Shown: in pieces, positions 14,324 through 19,813 of the stretch | Position numbering within the stretch: position 1 is the first letter of the stretch | How the letters are laid out: each line of letters opens with the position of its first letter | Source: an uncultured Lacibacter sp. | GTDB lineage: Bacteria > Bacteroidota > Bacteroidia > Chitinophagales > Chitinophagaceae | Reading direction: 5' to 3' | DNA: 19,813 nt | Assembly (NCBI RefSeq): GCF_946479605.1 | Contig: NZ_CAMLGT010000040.1 | Span: 1-19,813, forward strand | Program-made: the position numbers and the translations under genes | Notes under the pieces: generated by a model | The model's input: only the letters and a program-made list of their open reading frames with translations | The model's database searches: none | Told to the model about the DNA's origin: nothing

Positions 14324-15634
14324 CTATTTCTTCAACGCTTTGCTGTACACTTCAAGACAACGCTTACGTGCAAACTCGTGTTGCACAATTGGCTTTACAT
14401 AATCAAAACCTTCAAACTCCGGCACCCACTTCCGAATGTACTCCAGCTTCGGATCAAACTTCTGCGTTTGCAAATAAGGGTTGAAGATGCGAAAATAAGG
14501 TGCTGCATCGCAACCGCTACCCGCAGCCCATTGCCAGCCGCCATTGTTTGCAGCCAGATCAAAGTCCAATAATTTTTTTGCAAAATAAGCTTCGCCCCAC
14601 CGCCAATCAATGAGTAAATGTTTGGTAAGAAACGATGCAACGATCATGCGTACCCGATTATGCATAAAACCTGTGGCATTCAATTCACGCATACCGGCAT
14701 CAACAATAGGATAGCCTGTTTGTCCATCGCACCACTGCTGAAAATCGTTTTCATTATGCCGCCATTCAATAAAATCATATTCCTTTTTAAACGCTTTGCC
14801 TTCTCCCACTTGTGGAAAATGCCAAAGGATCATATGATAGAAATCACGCCAGATAAGTTCATTCAAAAATCCCTCGCTTAATCCTTTTGCTTCTCTTGCC
14901 AGATCACGAATGCTGATGGTTCCAAAACGTAAATGCACACTTAACCTGCTTGTTCCGTCGATTGCCGGAAAATCTCTTTGTTCTTTATATTTTCTAATGA
15001 TTTCTTTTCTTGTTGCTGCAGAGGGGAAAGAGATGTTGGCTTCTTCAAATCCCATTTCCTTTAATGAAGGAATAGCTACTGGTTCTTGCTTGAAAAAAGA
15101 AGCATTATACTTTTCTACAGGATAACTCTTTAGATAAAACTCATTGAGTTTTGCTTTCCATTTACGGCTGTAAGGGGTAAACACAGTGTAAGGTTTGCCG
15201 TCATCTTTCAACACTTCATCCTTTTCAAAAATCACCTGGTCTTTATAAGTATAAAAGGAAACGCCTGCTTTATTTAATTGCTGTTGAATGGCAGTATCTC
15301 TTTGCAGTGCATAAGGTTCATAATCATGATTAGTGAATACTTTACTAACTGTATATTTTTCAACCAATTTTTGAAACACTTCCTCTGGTAAACCATAGTA
15401 CACTTCCATACTGCTGTTCATGCTTTTCAGCTGATGTTGCATTTCTATTACAGCATGATGAATAAATTCTACACGTCGGTCATTTTTATCTTCCAACTCA
15501 TCAAGAATTTTTTTATCAAAAATAAACACAGGTAATACAGGCACTTTCGCTTTCAATGCATGGTACAATGCTGCATGATCATGCAAACGAAGATCACGCC
15601 TGAACCAACAAATATTTACATGCTGTTTTGCCAT
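14324..15634 (-). CDS. phr: Deoxyribodipyrimidine photolyase (class I CPD type)
   Basis: The enzyme repairs cyclobutane pyrimidine dimers with blue light and FAD. The 436-residue protein has the N-terminal antenna-binding Rossmann domain (about 5–130, starting ICWFRRDLRLHDH) and the helical FAD domain. Key residues by comparison with E. coli PhrB are: GTSRLSVHLRFGTIS (227–241, FAD binding), Glu259 and Trp262 in NELIWRDFY (dimer contact), Asn363 in LAANNGGWQWAAGSG near flavin N5, and Trp301, Trp344 and Trp367 as the likely electron-transfer triad. These features fit CPD photolyase better than cryptochrome. It follows the class IV aminotransferase gene by 31 bases, probably as one operon. The antenna chromophore cannot be read from the sequence. 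Confidence 0.92.
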   Translation of the reverse strand: MAKQHVNICWFRRDLRLHDHAALYHALKAKVPVLPVFIFDKKILDELEDKNDRRVEFIHHAVIEMQHQLKSMNSSMEVYYGLPEEVFQKLVEKYTVSKVFTNHDYEPYALQRDTAIQQQLNKAGVSFYTYKDQVIFEKDEVLKDDGKPYTVFTPYSRKWKAKLNEFYLKSYPVEKYNASFFKQEPVAIPSLKEMGFEEANISFPSAATRKEIIRKYKEQRDFPAIDGTSRLSVHLRFGTISIRDLAREAKGLSEGFLNELIWRDFYHMILWHFPQVGEGKAFKKEYDFIEWRHNENDFQQWCDGQTGYPIVDAGMRELNATGFMHNRVRMIVASFLTKHLLIDWRWGEAYFAKKLLDFDLAANNGGWQWAAGSGCDAAPYFRIFNPYLQTQKFDPKLEYIRKWVPEFEGFDYVKPIVQHEFARKRCLEVYSKALKK

Positions 15635-15665
15635 GTGAGGTTAACAAACTTCAACCAAAGAATGT

Positions 15666-16511
15666 TCACAAAAAGAGCGGAGAAATAAATTGGCGGAATA
15701 GTTCTGCTGTTTGCTGACAATGATAGGTTTTACTGCCAAAGCTTTTTACCCAACGGATCCCATTCATTGCATTGGTTAAAAACACTTCATCAGCCGCTTC
15801 GATTTCAGATGGCAGATAAGCACCTTCTTTTACATTGTATCCGGCTGATGACAGCTGATCCAATAAGTACCTGCGCATAACACCACTAATACAGCCTTCT
15901 TCTAATCGTGGGGTATAAATGCTATTATTTTTAATACAAAAAACATTTGCAATTGTAGCATCGCACAATCTTCCATATTGATTTAATACAAAACATTCGT
16001 TTAATTTTTCTTTCCTGGCAAATTGTGCTGCCAATGTGTACAATAAATAATTATTAGTTTTTAGGTTGGAGAATTTATCGCAACTCTTTTTACCATCTTC
16101 AAACACCCCCACCTCCAGCCCGTTTTCATTCATCCGAACCACATTGTTCGCTAATGGCCAACATTGTATCAAATAATGAAAAGAAGAGGAAGGCTGTTCC
16201 CAAATACCACCTTCACCTTTAAAAACTGTAATTCTGACTCTTGCTGAACCTTCTGCATTATTTTTTCTTACAACCCGTTCAACTTCTGCTTTCAATAATG
16301 TTTCCGTGAAATGCGCCGGAAACTGAAAATACAGTTGAGGCATTGACTCACTTAGCCGTTTCCAATGCAAATTCCATAAAGGGATAGCGCCTTTATGAAA
16401 ACGCATGGTTTCAAACAATCCTTCGCCATACCTGAAAGAACGGTTATCTGGATGGATCAACAATTGATCGCCTGCATAAAATTTCCCATCAAGACTATAT
16501 TGTAATGCCAT
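15666..16511 (-). CDS. Class IV aminotransferase/aminodeoxychorismate lyase-like PLP enzyme
   Basis: The 281-residue protein is a fold-type IV PLP enzyme. It shows FRYGEGLFETMRF (26–38), the PLP-binding Lys151 in FSNLKTNNYL, and GCISGVMRRYLL in the C-terminal half. The family covers branched-chain aminotransferases, D-amino acid aminotransferases and aminodeoxychorismate lyase (PabC); EGLFETMR and the short length favour a PabC-like role in p-aminobenzoate and so folate, but this is inference. An oddity: the usual Glu that pairs with the PLP ring nitrogen, in E-x-x-x-x-N-x-F, appears as Asp in LCDATIANVF. The gene reads into the photolyase gene and is separated from the response regulator upstream by a terminator. 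Confidence 0.82.
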   Translation of the reverse strand: MALQYSLDGKFYAGDQLLIHPDNRSFRYGEGLFETMRFHKGAIPLWNLHWKRLSESMPQLYFQFPAHFTETLLKAEVERVVRKNNAEGSARVRITVFKGEGGIWEQPSSSFHYLIQCWPLANNVVRMNENGLEVGVFEDGKKSCDKFSNLKTNNYLLYTLAAQFARKEKLNECFVLNQYGRLCDATIANVFCIKNNSIYTPRLEEGCISGVMRRYLLDQLSSAGYNVKEGAYLPSEIEAADEVFLTNAMNGIRWVKSFGSKTYHCQQTAELFRQFISPLFL

Positions 16512-16529
16512 GCTGAGCGAATGTAATTC

Positions 16530-16560
16530 AAAAAAAGAGGCGATACTTTGCAGTATCGCC
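16530..16560 (-). terminator. Intrinsic terminator of response regulator 1
   Basis: A perfect 9-bp stem (GGCGATACT with AGTATCGCC, arms 16539–16547 and 16552–16560) closes a 4-base loop. On the minus strand it is followed by TCTTTTTTTG. It lies 26 bases after the stop of the response regulator and just before the aminotransferase start. Confidence 0.85.
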
Positions 16561-16586
16561 TTGTTCGGTTGGTTTTGGTTCGTTTT

Positions 16587-17279
16587 TTATCCATCAATAA
16601 TATTATGCTTTACCGCATATAAGATGAGGCCAGCTGTTGAACGGGCTCCGATTTTTGATTTGAGTTTATCACGGATTGCCTCTACTGTACGTGGACTCAG
16701 ATCCACAATGTCTGCAATTTCCTTTGTGCTCTTTTCTTCACACATTAAACGAAGGATCGTGATTTCTTTTTCATTCAACTTTACATCGTGGCCCATCATT
16801 GCATCGCCCTGGCGTTTCATTTTCAGGCCATCAATCAATGCTTTATTGGTAAGTGTATTGAAGAAATATTCCTGTTCGTGGCAGGTTTTAATTGCTTCAT
16901 AGATCACTTCGCTATCAGAATTCTTAGTGAGGTATGAGTTCGCCCCAAGCTCCATTAACCTGGTGATCATAGTATGCTCGTCGTGCATGGTCAGCATAAT
17001 GATTTTAATGTCGGGATAAAGCTTTTTTACTTCGGGGAGCGTAGCAATGCCATCCATGATCGGCATCTGCACATCAAGAAGGATTACATCCGGTTGAATG
17101 GACTTAAGCATATTCAACAGGTGCATGCCGTTATCGGCTTCAAAGATCACCTGGATATCCTTTTTCATGCCCAATGCCGTTTTTACACCGGCACGGTACA
17201 GAACGTGATCGTCTGTGATGGCTACTTTAATTAAGTCAGTGGTTGATTCGGCTGGTTTTACGGTTTTCATTGTGTACAT
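16587..17279 (-). CDS. NarL/FixJ-type response regulator 1
   Basis: The 230-residue protein has a receiver domain (about 17–135) and a C-terminal LuxR-type helix-turn-helix (about 165–228). The receiver has the acidic pair Asp23–Asp24 in ITDDH, the phospho-acceptor Asp69 in VILLDVQMP, Thr97 in MLTMHD and Lys119 in YLTKN. The DNA-binding part reads LNEKEITILRLMC and LSPRTVEAIRDKLKSKIG. It therefore should be a phosphorylation-controlled transcription factor. Two start codons are possible, ATG 17279 or ATG 17270; the longer is given. A close paralogue lies 109 bases upstream on the same strand. No complete histidine kinase is in the window, but the first codons of a candidate lie at its right edge. 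Confidence 0.93.
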   Translation of the reverse strand: MYTMKTVKPAESTTDLIKVAITDDHVLYRAGVKTALGMKKDIQVIFEADNGMHLLNMLKSIQPDVILLDVQMPIMDGIATLPEVKKLYPDIKIIMLTMHDEHTMITRLMELGANSYLTKNSDSEVIYEAIKTCHEQEYFFNTLTNKALIDGLKMKRQGDAMMGHDVKLNEKEITILRLMCEEKSTKEIADIVDLSPRTVEAIRDKLKSKIGARSTAGLILYAVKHNIIDG

Positions 17280-17346
17280 AGGATATATCGTTAAAGACAG
17301 AATACTTGTTCAGAGTGCAAATTGAAACTTTTTTTGGTCATTTTTA

Positions 17347-17362
17347 CAGGTAGTAGTACCTG
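17347..17362. repeat. Inverted repeat in the gap between the two response regulators
   Basis: CAGGTA-GTAG-TACCTG is a perfect 6-bp inverted repeat. It is not followed by a T-tract on either strand, so an operator or a weak RNA hairpin is more likely than a terminator. Confidence 0.35.
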
Positions 17363-17388
17363 ACTTTGGAATTGTGGTTTTTACGGTA

Positions 17389-18048
17389 CTATTCAATCAG
17401 CCGGTTACGCATTCCGTATACAATGAGGCCTGCAATTGTTTTAGCGCCCACTCTGTTTTTCATATTCTGGCGAATCGTTTCAATGGTTCTGGGACTAAGA
17501 AACACGATCTTCGATATCTCCTCGGTTGTTTTATCTTCCGACAGTAATTTTAATATCTGGAGTTCCTTTTCTGAGAACTTTGTTGCATTTGGGTAAAACT
17601 GCTTAACCGTTTTCTTGTAATTAAGCTTAAGCAGAACAGCTTGGTTTACAAGCTCGTTAAAATAAAAATCCTCGTTCATGCAGGTTAGGATGGCATCGTA
17701 GATCTCATTGGGATCGGTGGTTTTGGTGAGGTATGCGTTGGCTCCCATTTCCATCATTTTGCTTACCATCTGTTGGTCATCATACATGCTTAACACCACG
17801 ATCTTAACCTCTTCATATTCTTTGCGGATCAATTGCAGTGCATTAATTCCATCAAGCTCGGGCATACGAATATCCATTAAAAGAATATCCGGCTTCTTAA
17901 TGGTAAGCTTGTGCATCATGTCTTTTCCATCTTCTGCTTCCCAGATTAATTTGAGGTGGGGTCTGCCGCCAAGAGCCATTTTAATTCCGTCACGGAAAAT
18001 TTTATGATCGTCGGCAATGGCGAACTTAATGTTAGAGTCTGATGACAT
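17389..18048 (-). CDS. NarL/FixJ-type response regulator 2
   Basis: The 219-residue protein has a receiver domain (about 7–125) with Asp13–Asp14 in IADDH, phospho-acceptor Asp59 in ILLMDIRMP, Ser87 in VLSMYD and Lys109 in YLTKT. It ends in a LuxR-type helix-turn-helix (about 153–217) reading FSEKELQILKLLS and LSPRTIETIRQNMKNRVG. It is a clear paralogue of response regulator 1 across the whole length, including the linker region with NED/HEQE-FYFN. All phosphorylation residues are kept in both. It is the first of the tandem pair in transcription order and has a plausible promoter of its own at 18076–18105. Each may answer to a different kinase or both to the same one. Confidence 0.93.
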   Translation of the reverse strand: MSSDSNIKFAIADDHKIFRDGIKMALGGRPHLKLIWEAEDGKDMMHKLTIKKPDILLMDIRMPELDGINALQLIRKEYEEVKIVVLSMYDDQQMVSKMMEMGANAYLTKTTDPNEIYDAILTCMNEDFYFNELVNQAVLLKLNYKKTVKQFYPNATKFSEKELQILKLLSEDKTTEEISKIVFLSPRTIETIRQNMKNRVGAKTIAGLIVYGMRNRLIE

Positions 18049-18075
18049 GGGATATTGTGGTTTTTGAGGTTAGTG

Positions 18076-18105
18076 CAAAATACTTCAGAGTTTTGACACT
18101 TCAAA
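18076..18105 (-). promoter_or_regulatory. Candidate promoter of response regulator 2
   Basis: On the minus strand TTTG (18105–18102) is followed after 19 bases by TATTTTG (18082–18076), one base short of the TAnnTTTG consensus. Transcription would start about 20 bases before the ATG at 18048. Confidence 0.4.
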
Positions 18106-18323
18106 GAATACGAAGAGTAAAATTGGGTTTAAACGATGGAAATCTTGCCTAAACTACTGAATATGCCTTCGGAAAAAGAACATAAAAGCAGTATTCTCTG
18201 CTTTCCAAAGATTAGTCAATAGTACGCTTTAGCTCTTTCAGATGTTGTGTATATTTGTTTTGATTAGAAAGCAAAACAGTTCTGTTTGCTTATAGTAACC
18301 CAATGATGAAGAATTTTTACATA

Positions 18324-18338
18324 TTGTAATTCTTACAA
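18324..18338. promoter_or_regulatory. Palindrome TTGTAA-TTC-TTACAA
   Basis: A perfect 6-bp inverted repeat with a 3-base centre in the divergent gap. The form suits a dimeric regulator, but the AT-rich context makes chance matches likely. Confidence 0.3.
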
Positions 18339-18403
18339 ATACGTTTCAGTTTGGTTTAATCACTCAAAGTCCCGTTTTTAAAATCCAAGGTCTCGTATAT
18401 TTT

Positions 18404-18419
18404 TAAGTGTTTTCACTTA
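18404..18419. promoter_or_regulatory. Palindrome TAAGTG-TTTT-CACTTA
   Basis: A perfect 6-bp inverted repeat with a 4-base centre. It abuts the CAC-rich stretch and overlaps the first copy of the direct repeat TTATTCACATTT. Confidence 0.3.
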
Positions 18420-18501
18420 TTCACATTTTTCTCACATCGCACATTCACTTGCACCTTTTCCGCTGTCCAGCATCGTTAATTTCCCATTTTTCAAATAGTA
18501 A

Positions 18502-18513
18502 TTTTACGTAAAA
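18502..18513. promoter_or_regulatory. 12-bp perfect palindrome TTTTACGTAAAA
   Basis: A gapless palindrome about 175 bases upstream of the 115-residue gene. Possible operator site; no direct evidence. Confidence 0.3.
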
Positions 18514-18687
18514 AATATCGTAATATTGCTTTAGTCGAATTACCTATTTTCGAATTTTTCAGGTATAAATAATTTAAAATAAACGTTTTATGATATTACT
18601 TACTGGTTATTCACATTTCATCCTCTTGCATAGGGAAGCAATTTTTTAAAATTTAGATGCCTAAACTTCACTTCTAAACCTACAACT

Positions 18688-19035
18688 ATGCAACAAGAAT
18701 TACTTCAAAAACCACAAGTAGAAACTATTGGCCGCCACATTGGATTTGATGCTGGTGAAGAAATGGCTAAGCGCTTTTTTGACAAACACCCTGAACAACA
18801 GTATGCGAATACACTCGGCAGAGAATTGATCGAAAAGATCCTAGCTCAACCTGGTTGCGCTGGCATTACAATCGTTCCTGGCTATAACGAACAGGGGATC
18901 CGTCAAGCGATTTTGGTTGGTGTTGATGCAAACATGAACCCAATCTTAAACTACAACGTAGTAAAAGTTACAGGCGAACTGGAAGCTGAAGAAGGCGTTG
19001 TTGGCGATCAGTCATTTAAGACTGCTGGCTGGTAA
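18688..19035 (+). CDS. Small conserved-looking protein of unknown function (115 aa)
   Basis: I do not recognise a named family. The 115-residue protein has no signal peptide or membrane segment. Residues 15–55 look helical (GRHIGFDAGEEMAKRFFDKH, then LGRELIEKILAQPGC). The second half alternates short strands and turns (AGITIVPGYNEQG, AILVGVDANMNPIL, YNVVKVTGEL), which suggests a small alpha/beta fold. The region LIEKILAQPGCxGI followed by VGVDxxxxPIL reminds me of small uncharacterised Bacteroidota proteins, but I cannot name them. The start ATG is the only reasonable one. It sits after the long palindrome-rich gap and before the seven-helix membrane protein, and it diverges from the two response regulators, so a link to signalling is a guess from context. 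Confidence 0.8.
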   Translation: MQQELLQKPQVETIGRHIGFDAGEEMAKRFFDKHPEQQYANTLGRELIEKILAQPGCAGITIVPGYNEQGIRQAILVGVDANMNPILNYNVVKVTGELEAEEGVVGDQSFKTAGW

Positions 19036-19066
19036 TCTTTGGTATCCTTAAGTCTTTAAAGTTCTT

Positions 19067-19074
19067 TATATTTG
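19067..19074 (+). promoter_or_regulatory. Candidate -7 element (TATATTTG) before the membrane-protein gene
   Basis: This is an exact TAnnTTTG match. The only upstream TTG (19039–19041) is 25 bases away, slightly beyond the usual limit. If used, transcription would start near 19081, about 10 bases before the TTG start codon. Confidence 0.3.
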
Positions 19075-19090
19075 GCTCCAAAACAACTTC

Positions 19091-19756
19091 TTGGAGTTAT
19101 TAGAAACTATAGCAAGACTTTCGTTATTATTACCCAGTTTTCTCTTTTTTTTCCGTTTCAAGTTACAGAAAAGAGAAAACTGGGTAATTTTTTTGTTTTT
19201 AATATTTACCATTATCCAACAATTTGTGGTTGTTGTTTCTATAAAGAGTAATAATCGCCATATTTCAGATTTAATTCTTGAATTCAACCCGCTTACTTAC
19301 TTAGGCTTTCTTTACTTTTTCTTTACGAGTGTATTATTCAGTCAAATCAATAAACAAATTGTGTTGATTTGTACAATCACTTTCGCACTCCTTCAAATAC
19401 TTCCTCTTTTAATAGAAATTACGAGTACTATTTATTCAATTATAACAACAATAAATACTTTATTCATTTTGCTATTTTGCCTTTTATACTTCTTTGAACA
19501 AATCAGATTCCCTAAAACTGCGTTTATTTACACACAAAGTTCATTTTGGTCCATCGTAGGTCTTTTGGTTTTTTCTGCCGGAACTTTTTTTATTTTTTGG
19601 TATAACACAATTGTTAAGCATTCGGAAATTTTTGAAAATCAATATATCGTTATTCATGCCCTCATTTTCATTATCAGAAATGTATTATTTTCAATAGCCT
19701 TCATTATTAAACCGGAAAAGCAAACTTTTTCAGACAACCAGTTATCCCTAACCTAA
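19091..19756 (+). CDS. Seven-helix integral membrane protein, non-ATG start
   Basis: The 221-residue protein is almost wholly hydrophobic, with about seven membrane segments (roughly 3–22, 31–50, 67–84, 90–108, 115–138, 153–173, 187–208) and a short charged tail. It resembles a Bacteroidota group of uncharacterised seven-helix proteins that I recall beside histidine kinases. No ATG codon occurs in this frame, which opens after a stop at 19049–19051, so the start is taken as TTG 19091; a later TTG is possible. Codon use is very AT-rich: bases 19141–19260 are about 28% G+C against about 47% at 17701–17760 in response regulator 2. A terminator-like hairpin lies inside its first 40 codons. A sensor or signal-relay role is inferred from context only. 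Confidence 0.65.
   Translation: MELLETIARLSLLLPSFLFFFRFKLQKRENWVIFLFLIFTIIQQFVVVVSIKSNNRHISDLILEFNPLTYLGFLYFFFTSVLFSQINKQIVLICTITFALLQILPLLIEITSTIYSIITTINTLFILLFCLLYFFEQIRFPKTAFIYTQSSFWSIVGLLVFSAGTFFIFWYNTIVKHSEIFENQYIVIHALIFIIRNVLFSIAFIIKPEKQTFSDNQLSLT
19129..19200 (+). terminator. Intragenic terminator-like hairpin: 20-bp perfect stem plus T-tract
   Basis: Left arm 19129–19148 and right arm 19169–19188 are perfectly complementary over 20 bases, and the pairing can extend inward by a G·U and an A·T pair. The spacer is about 20 bases. The right arm runs into T7-G-T5 (19188–19200). It can end transcripts of the 115-residue gene (stop 94 bases upstream) or attenuate the membrane-protein gene, whose codons 13–33 it encodes. 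Confidence 0.65.
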
Positions 19757-19787
19757 GTAACACGAACCAAAACCACTGCCACAACCC

Positions 19788-19813
19788 ATGTTTTTTTTAC
19801 AAGCCACAAACTC
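19788..19813 (+). CDS. Possible start of a downstream gene, perhaps a histidine kinase (cut by window end)
   Basis: An ATG at 19788 opens a frame reading MFFLQATN to the window edge, 31 bases after the membrane-protein stop and on the same strand. Only eight codons are visible, so the identity cannot be read. The guess of a histidine kinase rests on the neighbouring response regulators and on the seven-helix/kinase pairing I recall in Bacteroidota. Confidence 0.25.

Larger units (their letters stand above)
18049..18687. other. AT-rich divergent gap without a gene (640 bases)
   Basis: I found no convincing coding region here. The stretch holds a likely minus-strand promoter near 18076–18105, an isolated plus-strand TATATTTG at 18250–18257, several palindromes listed separately, and a bulged inverted repeat at 18268–18292 (AGCAAAACAG with CTGTTTGCT). 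A 12-base direct repeat, TTATTCACATTT, occurs at 18417–18428 and 18607–18618. A run of six CAC triplets lies between 18414 and 18454. It is unusually long for a promoter region in this window. Confidence 0.6.

Noticed and set aside
18250..18257. TATATTTG as promoter of the 115-residue gene
   Set aside because: It lies more than 400 bases upstream of the start and has no TTG at the right distance.
18414..18454. Six CAC triplets as a CRISPR-like or tandem repeat
   Set aside because: Spacing is irregular (6–11 bases) and no longer unit repeats; it is probably composition bias.
19066..19287. Minus-strand 73-codon frame across the inverted repeat
   Set aside because: It is a mirror product of the inverted repeat and AT-rich sequence; the plus-strand membrane protein explains the region better.

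Overview
The window looks like chromosomal DNA from a Bacteroidota bacterium, most likely of the family Chitinophagaceae. The grounds are a ruvA–sprA pair (SprA is the Bacteroidota gliding/type IX secretion translocon protein), the futalosine menaquinone genes mqnB–mqnD, TAnnTTTG-type -7 promoter elements, little Shine-Dalgarno signal, and many PKD, DinB and DUF3471-type proteins. No tRNA, rRNA, IS element, integrase or CRISPR array was seen.

Layout. Positions 1–872 hold the N-terminal 290 residues of sprA on the minus strand, preceded by ruvA; fabH diverges from ruvA. Positions 2770–6442 hold a PKD/kelch surface lipoprotein, a DUF1569 protein, a GrpB-like nucleotidyltransferase-fold protein and a DinB protein. 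Positions 6587–10076 (plus strand) hold a trans-sulfuration PLP enzyme, a secreted class-C beta-lactamase-like serine hydrolase and a GNAT acetyltransferase, closed by a bidirectional terminator. Positions 10177–12741 (minus strand) hold two tandem PTPS/QueD paralogues, folE and fabD, with a terminator and a probable promoter overlapping between folE and fabD. Positions 12839–14322 hold mqnB and mqnD. Positions 14324–16511 (minus strand) hold a class IV aminotransferase and a CPD photolyase.

Positions 16587 to the end look like a signalling locus. Two paralogous NarL/FixJ response regulators lie in tandem on the minus strand. A 640-base AT-rich gap with several palindromes separates them from a divergent plus-strand set: a 115-residue protein of unknown function, a seven-helix membrane protein whose reading frame contains no ATG codon, and the first few codons of a possible histidine kinase cut by the window edge. 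A 20-bp perfect inverted repeat followed by a T-tract lies inside the 5' end of the membrane-protein gene, which suggests attenuation.

The most interesting parts are this signalling locus with its intragenic terminator-like hairpin, the two PTPS-II-like enzymes beside folE, the nested terminator/promoter between folE and fabD, and small dispersed repeats, one of which is translated inside mqnD. All functional calls come from reading motifs by eye; no database search was run.
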